Shown here piece by piece: positions 24,281 through 33,181 of a stretch of 64,000 bases of DNA. Location of the stretch: contig JACJXZ010000005.1 of NCBI GenBank assembly GCA_020636375.1, positions 496,001 through 560,000 on the forward strand, in the 5' to 3' direction. The notes beneath the pieces were generated by a model that ran no database searches, was not told the DNA's origin, and was given only the letters and a program-made list of their open reading frames with translations. Position numbers and translations under genes: made by a program. Positions within the stretch are counted from its first letter, which is position 1, and every line of letters begins with the position of its first letter. Source of the DNA: Lewinellaceae bacterium (GTDB lineage Bacteria > Bacteroidota > Bacteroidia > Chitinophagales > Saprospiraceae).

Positions 24281-27142
24281 CAAGCCCCGCCAAAGCAAGA
24301 ACCCAAGCAACAACACCAGCAACAGCGCTCCCCCCCCCATTGCCAGCTTCGCCCACCACGGCCCGTACACCGGCCGCATGTTGCCAATGGGTATGAAGGC
24401 GGCCCAGTAAGCGGGGTGCGACTGCCAGCTGCCGCCCAGTTCTACCTGCCGGAGTTTGGCCAGGCGCAGGGCTTCCGATTTGGAGTATCCTTGTTTCAGA
24501 AAACCGTAGTAGGCTTCCATCAGCCGGCTATTGGCCTCGTCGTTGATGCTCCAGAGCGTGGTGACCACGCTGCTGGCGCCGGCGTAGAGGAAGCTCCGCG
24601 CCAGGCTGATGATGCCCTCGCCGTTGTATAGTGTCCCGGCCGACGTCTCGCAGGCGCTGAGCACCGCCATCTCCGCCTGCAGCGGCAACAGGTAGATGTC
24701 CTTGACAAACAGAGAATCGTACCCGCCCTTGCCGTCGGAAAAGACGATAAAGGAAAAGTCGCCCGCTTCAGTATTGGCCTGAGCGTGAGAGGAGAAATGC
24801 AGCAACCCGGCCTGGCCGGCCACTTCCCGCAGCCGGGCCACCGTCGCATCGGTACCGGTAAACAGGCGGCCGCCTGCCAGGTGGTGGACGGCCTGCAGCA
24901 GGGTGATGTTGTGCTCCAGGCGGTTGTGGCCTCCGGTCCCGTTGAAAGCGGGCGCGAAGCCGGCGAAGCGGCGGCTGCCGGCCGGCCGCTCCAGCAGGGC
25001 CGCCTGCAGGGCCGCCGAATACCCGTAGTGGATGTCGTAACGGTGGATCAGGTAAGGGTAATGGCCAAACCGGCAGCCGTCGGCGGGCGCCGTCAACAGG
25101 GCGTCGAACGGCAAAAAACCGAGCACCCCGCTGGGAATGACCAGCAGGCGCTCCGGCAGTTCCAGGCGCTCCAGGGGACGCACCAGCTTGTCGTAAAGCC
25201 GGTAAGCATAATCGCTGTAGGAAGCGCACAGCTGGCTTTTATCGTAGGTGGGAAACTGAAAGTGGGCAATATCGTCGCGCAGGCCAACAACCCATTCTTC
25301 CAGCGGGAAGTCCTTCTCCAGCGTGAGGGCCTCGAAGCGGCTGCCGGTAATGACGAAAACGTAAATCTGCTCCGGGCCGGTGAAATACTCGATGAAGGCT
25401 TCTTCTCCGCTGAGCAGCTTCTGCCGGATGTCGGCGCTGGAAAGGGTGCGGACGTCATACTTGAGGCGGAAGTAATCCGGGAAATCGCGTTCCAGGCCGG
25501 CCATCCATCCGGCGTACCGCTGCCGGGCTTCCAGCAGGCCCGCCTCCAGGGCACGGGCCAGCGAATCGGCATTTTCCCGGGCGAGCGCCTCGAACAGTTC
25601 CTCTTCCAGGCGGGCCACTTCTTCCTGAATCTGCCGCTCCTGTTTCAGGACGTCGTCGGGGATGCCCGCCAGCGATTCCGCCCGTGATTTGTAGAAGGCT
25701 TCCAGCAACAGGATGCTCTTGGTGCGCTCGGCGAAGGAGAGCGCCGCTTCTTTATACTGCTCCTGCCCGGTGGCCCGGTAGAGTTCCAGGGCATTGTCGA
25801 TGGCATGGGCGCTGCGCTCCCGGGCTTCCTCCACGTTGAACAGCTTGGATGATTCATAACGATAGGTATTCCGGAGCAGGAGTTCTACCTGGAGGATCAG
25901 CTCGTGGCACTGCAGGGCCACTTCCAGCTTCTCTGCCTGCCCCTGGGCATCGTACCACCGGCGCAGCACCCGGGCTTTGCCCGCCAGTGCCTCGATGATG
26001 GTGTTTTCCGCCCGCAGCCATTCCGGCCTGGGGTTTTGCTTCCAGTCCGCGCCGTCGTATTCCCGGATCACCACGGCGAGGGCTTTGCGGTAAAGCTCCA
26101 GGGCCTGCCCGTACTCGCCGCTGTCGGCGTGCAGCTCCCCCCAGGCACAGTAAATCTTGCCCAGCTCGCGGCTGTACAGGCGCGCGTTGCCGTCCCGGGA
26201 GTAGCCTTCTTCGGCCAGCCGGAAATGCCGGATGGCCGCATCCGGCCGGCCGAGCTCGTTGTAAATCCCGCCGAGGGACATATCGATGATAGGGATTTTC
26301 AGGGCGGCGCGGCCGAAACCGTCTTCGGAAAGGGCCTTTTCCATGTCGCTCCTCGCCCGTTGCGCCTCGGCCAGCGCTTGGCCGAACTGCCGGCCTTCGA
26401 GATAGGCCTTGGCCAAGTTCGACCGCAACAGGCCGCGGTTGAAGTGGCTGATGCCGGGGATGCTCAGGCCTTCCTGGCAGGTGGCGATGGTATTTTCCCG
26501 CTGGCCGGCAGACAAATAGGCCAGGGAGAGGTCGCTGAGCAGCGCCGCCCGGCTGTCGTTGCCCGGCGATGGCGGCACTGCCTCCAGCGCCTGCCGGAAA
26601 AAGGCAATGGCGGCGGCGTAGTCGCCCAGGCGGGTGTTGAGGTTGCCCAGCGGAAGGTATACGTGGCGGGCGATGTCCAGCGTGTCGCCAACGCCCCGTT
26701 CCCGGAAAATGGCGGCGGCCTGCTCGTAATTCGCCCGCGACTGCTCAAAGTCCCGGACGTAGTGGTTGTAGGTAAAGGCGAGCAGGACATAGGCCCAGGC
26801 GCGGACGTTCCACTCGCTGTCGGTGCGTGGCTCGCGCCAGGCCTCTCCGCCCAGGCTCTTCCGGATGATGGCGATGGCGGCGGCCGGGTCGCCGCCCCCG
26901 GCGAGGACCGACCGGCCCACCTGCTTGTAGGCTTCCGTCCAGGCTTCCAGGCTGTCCTGTTGCCGGTACAGATCCGCACAACGGCCCAGATAATAGCCGA
27001 CGCTGTCCGCCTGATAAGGCCGGCAGAAAGACTTCGCCTTCTCCAGCAGCCGATCCGGAGCGGCTTCCGGGGCGGGGCGGGCCGCCAGGCCGGTTATGCC
27101 GGTTGTCAACAGGAAGATTAGAGAAAGGATAGCGTGCCTCAT
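24200..27142 (-). CDS. TPR-CHAT protein (caspase-like peptidase domain), exported/membrane-linked
   Basis: 980 residues. A signal peptide (AILSLIFLLTTGITGLAA) is followed by TPR-like repeats over about 45-450 (for example YAAAIAFFRQALEAVPPSPG, YGQALELYRKALAVVI), a coiled stretch near 490-560, and a CHAT domain at about 590-925. The caspase-fold dyad is present: histidine in LLHFSSHAQAN (near 786) and cysteine in AVLSACETSAGTLYNGEG (near 830), then ARSFLYAGASSVVTTLWSIN. A membrane helix (GGGALLLVLLLGFLLW) near 935-955 anchors the C-terminus. CHAT proteins cleave partner proteins on signal (established for the TPR-CHAT protein of type III-E CRISPR). Its gene converges on the sigma/anti-sigma pair. 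Confidence 0.88.
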   Translation of the reverse strand: MRHAILSLIFLLTTGITGLAARPAPEAAPDRLLEKAKSFCRPYQADSVGYYLGRCADLYRQQDSLEAWTEAYKQVGRSVLAGGGDPAAAIAIIRKSLGGEAWREPRTDSEWNVRAWAYVLLAFTYNHYVRDFEQSRANYEQAAAIFRERGVGDTLDIARHVYLPLGNLNTRLGDYAAAIAFFRQALEAVPPSPGNDSRAALLSDLSLAYLSAGQRENTIATCQEGLSIPGISHFNRGLLRSNLAKAYLEGRQFGQALAEAQRARSDMEKALSEDGFGRAALKIPIIDMSLGGIYNELGRPDAAIRHFRLAEEGYSRDGNARLYSRELGKIYCAWGELHADSGEYGQALELYRKALAVVIREYDGADWKQNPRPEWLRAENTIIEALAGKARVLRRWYDAQGQAEKLEVALQCHELILQVELLLRNTYRYESSKLFNVEEARERSAHAIDNALELYRATGQEQYKEAALSFAERTKSILLLEAFYKSRAESLAGIPDDVLKQERQIQEEVARLEEELFEALARENADSLARALEAGLLEARQRYAGWMAGLERDFPDYFRLKYDVRTLSSADIRQKLLSGEEAFIEYFTGPEQIYVFVITGSRFEALTLEKDFPLEEWVVGLRDDIAHFQFPTYDKSQLCASYSDYAYRLYDKLVRPLERLELPERLLVIPSGVLGFLPFDALLTAPADGCRFGHYPYLIHRYDIHYGYSAALQAALLERPAGSRRFAGFAPAFNGTGGHNRLEHNITLLQAVHHLAGGRLFTGTDATVARLREVAGQAGLLHFSSHAQANTEAGDFSFIVFSDGKGGYDSLFVKDIYLLPLQAEMAVLSACETSAGTLYNGEGIISLARSFLYAGASSVVTTLWSINDEANSRLMEAYYGFLKQGYSKSEALRLAKLRQVELGGSWQSHPAYWAAFIPIGNMRPVYGPWWAKLAMGGGALLLVLLLGFLLWRGLLCRSLEASTSVSEQSAPTAVHRNLVS

Positions 27143-27255
27143 GTGGTTTGTTTTATTGGGGAAATCGAGATGAAGCTGCGTTGCTGGTATGTTGTCCTAT
27201 TGCCATATTGGCAAGCAGGCGGACACGATGAGCGCAATACTGCACCCTTTTTTCT

Positions 27256-27327
27256 AGCAGCAATATAGCAATATAGCCCTATAGCAATATAGCAATATAG
27301 CAATATAACCCTATAGCAATATAACCA
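27256..27327. repeat. 8-bp tandem array (agcaatat / agccctat)
   Basis: About nine degenerate 8-bp units between the stop of the membrane-anchored protein (27337) and the start of the CHAT gene (27142). Same unit type as the arrays at 30632-30782 and 63385-63448. Confidence 0.85.
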
Positions 27328-27336
27328 TGGCCCCAC

Positions 27337-29061
27337 TCACCCTTCCCGCCCCCGGCCTCCCTGCTGCCGGTTGCCGGACGCCCTTCTCCGGATGGCCGCC
27401 CAGATGAGCAGCAGGAGCAGGAGGATCAGCAGGAGGATCAGCAGCCACCAGGGGATCGGCGGCTGCACGGGCCCGGGGCCGCCTTCCGAAACGCAATCCG
27501 GGCACTGCAGTACGCGGGCTGCGGCGTCGCTCTCCACCTGTATTGGTTTTACCGGAACGGTGCAGATTTCGTCCTGCCCGTCGAAAACGATGCAGGCCTG
27601 GAGGTAGGGAATGGAGTCCGCGATGCCGCCCGCCGGGTTGGCCAGGACGGTAAACTGGAACTCCCCGTAGGTCAGCGGGTGGCCCAGGCCGTATTCGGCC
27701 TCGGGAAACAGCTGGAAACCGTTCAGTTCCCAGGTCACGGTATTGGTGGCGGCGTCCCGGATGGGCAGTATGGGCGCCGGCGGCCTGGGATAGATGGACA
27801 GCAGCGTGTCCGGGATGCTGAAAATATCGTATTCCGGAGGGAAAGGCACCGAGACGCTGATGTTGTTGGTATTCTGGTTGCCTTCATTGGAGAAGTGCAC
27901 TGTGGCGAAGAGCTTGTAGGCGCCGTCCGACCCCGGAGGGCACTCGCAGATTTCTGTTTTGACGTAGTTGGGGTCATGAGAGCGGGTGATGTCGCCCTCA
28001 AAAGTCGAAAGGTCGATCACCTGGTTGCCGGTGGGCTGGTCCAGGTTGTTGAGCGTGTCCAGCAGTTGCGGAATGCCCAGCCTTTGGATCAGGGCCGAAT
28101 CCTGGGCGCTCAGCAAAGTATCCGGCCCCGGTGCCTGGTCCACCAGGAACAGGGCCGTAAAACGCAAAGCCCCTGTCCCTTCTTCCGGGCCCTTGTCGAA
28201 AAGGGTGGTATCGACCTCGAACTCGACAAAGACATTCCTGACTTCCTGGGAGTCCAGGGTAAAGGAAGCATAGCGGTATGCCTTGTTATACCTTTGCTTC
28301 ATGCCGGCCGAAAGCAGGCCGGCGTCGACTTCCTCCAGCGAAAAAAAACGGTTCTGCGGATCCAGGTCCAGGCTCTTGGAAAAAACGGCGGGAACGGGGT
28401 CGCCGGCGTCATCGAGAAAAACGTCGTACTGCACATCTCCCCTTGTTTCCCCCTCTGTTTTTACCTCGATCGCCGGGTCGGAGAGGAAGAGCAGGTAGGC
28501 CCCGATCCGGAAATCAAAGGGGTTCTTGAGAGAAATGATGAAAACAGTCCTGTCTCTGGCCACAAACCCCCGCTGGTTGCTGGACAGTTTGATCAGGCCG
28601 TCGGTGACCACCTCCTGGCGGGCGACGGGGAAGAAGTTGATCGGGGCGGGAGTAGTATCGTTGATGACCCGTGCCGAAGGCGGGAAGTCGAGGTGGTCGT
28701 CGCTGTAGACGCCGGTGGTGAAGGCCAGGACGATGCCGTCGCCACTGCTGCCGTCCGGCCCAATAAATATGTGGGAAAGCGCTGCGTCTTTGGATTGGTT
28801 GATGAACTCTCCGTCGCTGAACACCCACAGGTATTCGTAGTGCGGGGTGGGGATTTTGGCCTTTTCGGCCTCCTCCGACCGCACCACCGGGCCTAGCTCC
28901 GGCAGGTTCTTGATCGCCATATTGACGGCGCCGTCCGCATCCTGAGAGAGGAAATCGATCCGGGCCTGGCCGGAAACGGAAAGCGGCAACAGGAAAAGGG
29001 ACAACAACAGGAAAAGGAAAGTAGCGGACGGAGTTTGTAACCTGAGGAATGAAAAGCCCAT
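27337..29061 (-). CDS. secreted protein with C-terminal membrane anchor, function unknown
   Basis: 574 residues. An N-terminal signal peptide (FLFLLLSLFLLPLSVSGQA) leads into a beta-rich extracytoplasmic region with segments like HYEYLWVFSDGEFINQ (PKD/Ig-like), VFVEFEVDTTLFDKG and YKLFATVHFSNEGNQNTNNI (DUF11-like strand pattern). Four cysteines occur in a CECPP and QCPDC context. A proline-rich linker (GPGPVQPPIPW) precedes one membrane helix (WLLILLLILLLLLLIWAA) and a short basic tail. It lies just upstream of the CHAT gene on the same strand (195 bp apart) and may be a partner or substrate. I do not recognise a named family. Confidence 0.72.
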   Translation of the reverse strand: MGFSFLRLQTPSATFLFLLLSLFLLPLSVSGQARIDFLSQDADGAVNMAIKNLPELGPVVRSEEAEKAKIPTPHYEYLWVFSDGEFINQSKDAALSHIFIGPDGSSGDGIVLAFTTGVYSDDHLDFPPSARVINDTTPAPINFFPVARQEVVTDGLIKLSSNQRGFVARDRTVFIISLKNPFDFRIGAYLLFLSDPAIEVKTEGETRGDVQYDVFLDDAGDPVPAVFSKSLDLDPQNRFFSLEEVDAGLLSAGMKQRYNKAYRYASFTLDSQEVRNVFVEFEVDTTLFDKGPEEGTGALRFTALFLVDQAPGPDTLLSAQDSALIQRLGIPQLLDTLNNLDQPTGNQVIDLSTFEGDITRSHDPNYVKTEICECPPGSDGAYKLFATVHFSNEGNQNTNNISVSVPFPPEYDIFSIPDTLLSIYPRPPAPILPIRDAATNTVTWELNGFQLFPEAEYGLGHPLTYGEFQFTVLANPAGGIADSIPYLQACIVFDGQDEICTVPVKPIQVESDAAARVLQCPDCVSEGGPGPVQPPIPWWLLILLLILLLLLLIWAAIRRRASGNRQQGGRGREG

Positions 29062-29783
29062 AGTTGCTGGATTTGGGAGTTAGGCAATTGAAATGGCATT
29101 CCGGTCTCGAAAAGTACCGGTGCATTGGGCCTGCCGGTGGGCCATGCGGCCTGCAACCGGGCGCCCGGCCCTTTTCGCACGTCAAAATTAGGGATAAAAG
29201 CGGAGAGTTTCTGTGTCCATTCGATTTTTGGGGTTTTATTGTTATTGGGGTTATAGATAATGCCATCGCTAACGGCGGCGCCCGGCCCTAAGCTTTCCGC
29301 CTACAAGCCGGCGCACCCCGCCAACGATGTGCTAATAACAAGTGTCTGTTCGGATTAGTATTTCCTTGCAAGGGTGTCCAGGCCATTATCCCCGGCTGCC
29401 TCAATACGGCACCTGAAAGGGCTCAAATTTGTACCGCCTTAGTGTATTGGTGTCTTCATGGCAGAGAGCCAGAGGCAGCAAAAAAAACTGGGCAGCAGTT
29501 CTTCAAACCGCTACCCAGCCCGGAATAATAGCAACTATCTACTTATCTCCAATTAGATTTATGCCCACCTTTGTGGACATGCCCTTCTGAAAATAAAACA
29601 CCCTAAATTCTTCGTTCACCTGGCTGGGGGTTATGTCTCATAAGGGGGCTCACGCAGTACAACCCGGAAGCTGCTTTGCGTCAGCCCTCCCCTTTTGAAT
29701 CGGTTTCGCTTAATACCGTGGAATTAAAATCGTGATCTAGTATGTTGTGTTTGAATCCTCCTGCTTGGGTTTAATTCATTTGA

Positions 29784-29846
29784 TCATTCACTCATTCACT
29801 CATTCACTCATTCACTCATTCACTCATTCACTCATTCCTTCATTCA
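29784..29846. repeat. 8-bp tandem array (actcattc)
   Basis: About eight near-perfect units. The same unit forms an array at 60623-60681. Confidence 0.88.
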
Positions 29847-30450
29847 GAGGGCAGATGCCCTGCACACCCAATCAGGCGGCAGGGCTTCCGAATTGCCCTA
29901 TGAACATTATTCGTTTTATCATAGTATGTAGAACGCCCTGGATTTCCTCCCCGGCGTCCGAGGGAGCGAAGCCGGGCAGCGAACCTTGCCGCCGCCCCTT
30001 TCGCCCGAAAAAAGGACAGATAGATATCTTTGAGCGCCGGAAGACGCTTTTTCTTTTATCTTAGTGTTGCCCGTCGTGTCAAACAGCTTTGTTGTTAATT
30101 ACAGTCACAAATTTATAGGGTATAAACAGCCCGGCAAAACCACCTTTTGAAGGTAGTTTGAATTCCTAAGCCCCCTTTTTTCCTGCCTTTAAAGCTGATA
30201 CCGGGTTTAAAGCAACCTATCAAGAAAAGCATTTATTTATTTCAACTATTTGACTTTCAATATTTTATAAACAAATTTTCAATATTTATCCTATTCCAAA
30301 ACTAATCTATCCTGTAAATTGCCTACTTTGGGTTTCTAAGCCTCGAAAAAAAAATGATTTTTTTTCAATAAAGTGCAACTTTAACACTTTAACGGTCCTT
30401 ATAACCTGGAAAACGGCGCTTTTGGGGCAGGAAACGGTAAATGGGTAGGA

Positions 30451-30494
30451 GTGATTGGTGATTAGTGATTAGTGATTGGTGATTGGTGATTGGC
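30451..30494. repeat. 7-bp tandem array (gtgattg / gtgatta)
   Basis: Six units of 7 bp in gene-free DNA; the period differs from the 8-bp arrays nearby. Confidence 0.8.
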
Positions 30495-30631
30495 TCCTGT
30501 GAACAAACGACAACTGCTGACACGCTGACGATAAATATCAGCGCCAAAGGCTAATGGCCAGCCCGGTGGAATACTTGCTATGCAAATTCCACAGCAGCAG
30601 GCAGGTATTAAGTACACGGACACAATTAGCG

Positions 30632-30782
30632 TAACAATATAGCCATATAACAATATAGCCATATAACAATATAGCCATATAACAATATAGCCATATAACA
30701 ATATAACAATATAACAATATAGCCATATAACAATATAGCCATATAACAATATAGCCATATAACAATATAACAATATAACAAT
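30632..30782. repeat. 8-bp tandem array (aacaatat / agccatat)
   Basis: About 150 bp of alternating 8-bp units, ending about 97 bp before the ATG at 30879. The entry sequence cggacacaattagcgtaaca is repeated at about 39960. Three open frames reading LLYCYIVI-like peptides through it are artefacts. Confidence 0.9.
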
Positions 30783-30878
30783 TGCCCCGGGAATAGAGCT
30801 GCCACGCCACGCTTTCGAAGCAGCATTAGTTGCAATAAATGTGTCCAAACTACTTTATTCCTCATCGTCCAAACGCGT

Positions 30879-32366
30879 ATGAAACACAAAGAAGACCTCC
30901 ATCAGCTCATCCAGGCCATGTCGAAGTCGGAAAAACGGTATTTCACGCTCGATGCGCAGAAGAGCAGCCGCCGGCCCAGCAAGTACCTGGAGCTGTTCCA
31001 GGCCATCAATGAGATGGCGGAATACGACGAAGGCAAGCTGCGGAAGAAATTCGGCCGCAACTTGCCGTACGACAAGTCCTACCTCTACGAGGCCATCCTG
31101 CGCAGCATGCGGGACTACCGCAGCTCCAAGTCCAAAGCCGCCCGTATCCGGGAGTTGCTGCTCGACGCCAAATACCTGTACGAACGGGGCCTCTACCTGC
31201 AGTGCGAGGAACGCCTGCGGGACGCCCGCCAGGCCGCCGGCGCCCTGGGCGACCACCTGGCCCTGCTGGAGATCAACAAGGAGCGGCGCAACGTCATCTG
31301 GGATCTCAAGCGGCGCTCCTTCCGGGAGGAAGTGCACGAACTCATCACCGAAAAGGAAGCCCACCTGGAGGCCGTTGGCGAGGAATTCCAGTACCTGGAC
31401 ATGCTGTACGAGCTGCTGTTGAAAAACATCAAGGGCGCCGCCCGGAGCGAAGAGGAAGAACTCCGGCAAAAGGGCTATACCTCCCTGATCGAAGAACGCA
31501 GCGCTCCCGAGTCGATCCACGCCCGACGCCGCTACTTCCAGTGCGCCGCCTTGCTCAGCCAGATGAAAGGAGACCCGGAAAAAGCTTTCGATTATTACGA
31601 AAAGGTGGTCGAATGGTGGGAAGAGAACGAAGACTACCGACAGGAGGAGTTCTACCGGTACGTCGTCGACCTGGCCAACTTCCTGTCTTTCTGCTACACG
31701 AACCGCAAGCTGGAGTACATGCCTCCCATACTGGACCGGCTGCAGAACAGCAACCCCAAAAACTTCCACGACCAGCAAACGGTGTTCCAGAACGTTTCGA
31801 CCTTCAAACTCATCTACCACATCAACCTCGGGATCGCCACCGGCATAAACGAACTGGTGGAATCCATCGATAAAGGCATCCAGAAATTCCAGATCAACAT
31901 CGTGAGCCAGGCGGTCCTGATCTTCAACACCGCCATCCTGCTTTTCATCGTCGAACAATTCGAACCCTGCCGGTACTGGCTGCTCAAGATCATAAAGGGA
32001 GAACGGTTCAGCGAACGGAAAGACATCAAGACGGGCGCTTTCCTGCTCTACCTGATCGCCGTCTATGAGATTGATGAGGTGGACCAGCTGGAGAGCGCCT
32101 ACCGCTCGGCCTACCGCTACGTCCATAAGGAACTAAGCGCCCCCCGCGGCAGTTTCGAGCGGGTGCTTACCTCCGGCGTCAAGCGCCTGATGGACGCCAC
32201 CCCCGGAAAGAAAAGGGACATCTTGCGGAAACTGCAGGACAAAATCCGCGAGATCAAAAACGACCCTGCCCAGCGCGTACCGCTCGGCCTCGACGACCTG
32301 GCCCTGTTCTGGGCCAGCAGCCGGCTGGAAAGCCGCCCCCTGGCCAGCGTGATGAAGGAAGCGTAA
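30879..32366 (+). CDS. conserved helical-repeat protein, function unknown
   Basis: 495 residues, almost entirely alpha-helical with TPR-like spacing (for example YLYERGLYLQCEERLRDARQ, MKGDPEKAFDYYEKVVEWWE, AILLFIVEQFEPCRYWLLKI). No signal peptide or membrane span, so cytoplasmic. It starts MKHKEDLHQLIQAMSKSEKR, a segment suggesting a short N-terminal helix-turn-helix-like unit. I do not recognise a family. It follows the large 8-bp array and precedes, on the opposite strand, two other unknown genes. Confidence 0.7.
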   Translation: MKHKEDLHQLIQAMSKSEKRYFTLDAQKSSRRPSKYLELFQAINEMAEYDEGKLRKKFGRNLPYDKSYLYEAILRSMRDYRSSKSKAARIRELLLDAKYLYERGLYLQCEERLRDARQAAGALGDHLALLEINKERRNVIWDLKRRSFREEVHELITEKEAHLEAVGEEFQYLDMLYELLLKNIKGAARSEEEELRQKGYTSLIEERSAPESIHARRRYFQCAALLSQMKGDPEKAFDYYEKVVEWWEENEDYRQEEFYRYVVDLANFLSFCYTNRKLEYMPPILDRLQNSNPKNFHDQQTVFQNVSTFKLIYHINLGIATGINELVESIDKGIQKFQINIVSQAVLIFNTAILLFIVEQFEPCRYWLLKIIKGERFSERKDIKTGAFLLYLIAVYEIDEVDQLESAYRSAYRYVHKELSAPRGSFERVLTSGVKRLMDATPGKKRDILRKLQDKIREIKNDPAQRVPLGLDDLALFWASSRLESRPLASVMKEA

Positions 32367-32461
32367 CCAGGAGGCATGGTTTTGCTGTGCGGGAAAACCG
32401 GCATCGCGGTTGGTAGACAACCAGCCTTTCACAGCAACGCCAGGGGGAAGCGCCATTCCGC

Positions 32462-33040
32462 TTACCCCACGTCCTTCACCACCCGCCGGAAGGGCGTAAA
32501 GATCAGGGCGTTGTCCACGCGGTTGATGCCGATCACGAACTCTGTGAGATTGAAGACGAAGACTTTGGGCCGGAACGGGTCGGGATCTTCGGAGACGAGG
32601 CCGGGGTTGATCTCTACGGCGCCGATCAACGCCATGGACTGGAACAGTCGGTTGAAAACGACGGTCCACTGGCCTTTGGGCGTGACTTCCACCTTTACGG
32701 TTCCGCTTTTGTTGGCTTCCCCGCGCAGCAGGGTGTCGGTGGCGGACAATTCGGAAGTGCCTGTACTGCCTGCTGTCGCATCCGCCATTTCGTCGGCAGA
32801 CAAGCTGGTGGCCACGGCGATCTGCCCTTTCAACAATCCCACCAGGATCATCTTTTCTTTTTGCAGGGCAAATGGAATAGCCCTGTCGGCATCGATCAGG
32901 TACAGGGTATTCATGTCAGTGGATAGGGTAATGCTATTTACCATAGGATAGGCCTTTAGGTCGTTATACCTGGCGGTTTCCGGGCCCAGGAGCCTGAGCC
33001 GGCGGAGAAGGGGCGCCAGGATGTTTTTAATAAAAGACAT
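32462..33040 (-). CDS. hypothetical protein
   Basis: 192 residues. It opens with a short basic, amphipathic segment (MSFIKNILAPLLRRLRLLGP) and continues as a mixed alpha/beta protein with a low-complexity acidic/Thr-Ser part (ADATAGSTGTSELSATDT). No motif that I recognise. A -7-like TACATTTG lies about 95 bp upstream. It is separated by 141 bp from the gene upstream on the same strand. Confidence 0.6.
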   Translation of the reverse strand: MSFIKNILAPLLRRLRLLGPETARYNDLKAYPMVNSITLSTDMNTLYLIDADRAIPFALQKEKMILVGLLKGQIAVATSLSADEMADATAGSTGTSELSATDTLLRGEANKSGTVKVEVTPKGQWTVVFNRLFQSMALIGAVEINPGLVSEDPDPFRPKVFVFNLTEFVIGINRVDNALIFTPFRRVVKDVG

Positions 33041-33133
33041 ATTGGTGTGCCAGGAGTTTCACCCCGGGCAGTTGTTGGTCGTTGGTTGTTTCCACGCTGG
33101 TGCTGTTGGCACAAAATAACGCCGCACCCGATC

Positions 33134-33141
33134 CAAATGTA
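33134..33141 (-). promoter_or_regulatory. -7 box candidate (TACATTTG)
   Basis: Minus-strand TACATTTG fits TAnnTTTG and lies about 95 bp before the ATG at 33040. The -33 element is not clear. Confidence 0.35.
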
Positions 33142-33181
33142 GGCAATCCGCAGTGGATTTCGGAACGAATGCGGCAGAAAA

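Larger units (their letters stand above)
29062..30878. other. 1.8-kb gene-free region with repeats
   Basis: No credible gene on either strand. It contains a possible -7 box TAATTTTG (minus strand, 29183-29190) for the membrane-anchored protein, an 8-bp array (29784-29846), AT-rich DNA at 30.1-30.4 kb, a 7-bp array (30451-30494) and the largest 8-bp array (30632-30782). A short open stretch at 29539-29640 (minus) reads VNEEFRVFYFQKGMSTKVGI to a stop but has an in-frame stop before any start, so it is at best a gene tail. Confidence 0.6.

Noticed and set aside
29539..29640. Short open stretch VNEEFRVFYFQKGMSTKVGI
   Set aside because: An in-frame stop precedes it before any start codon; could only be a gene tail and nothing upstream supports one.
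30538..30889. Open frames reading LLYCYIVIWLYGYI-like peptides
   Set aside because: Produced by the 8-bp array; all three are repeat artefacts. The same holds at 27139-27336 and 63200-63430.
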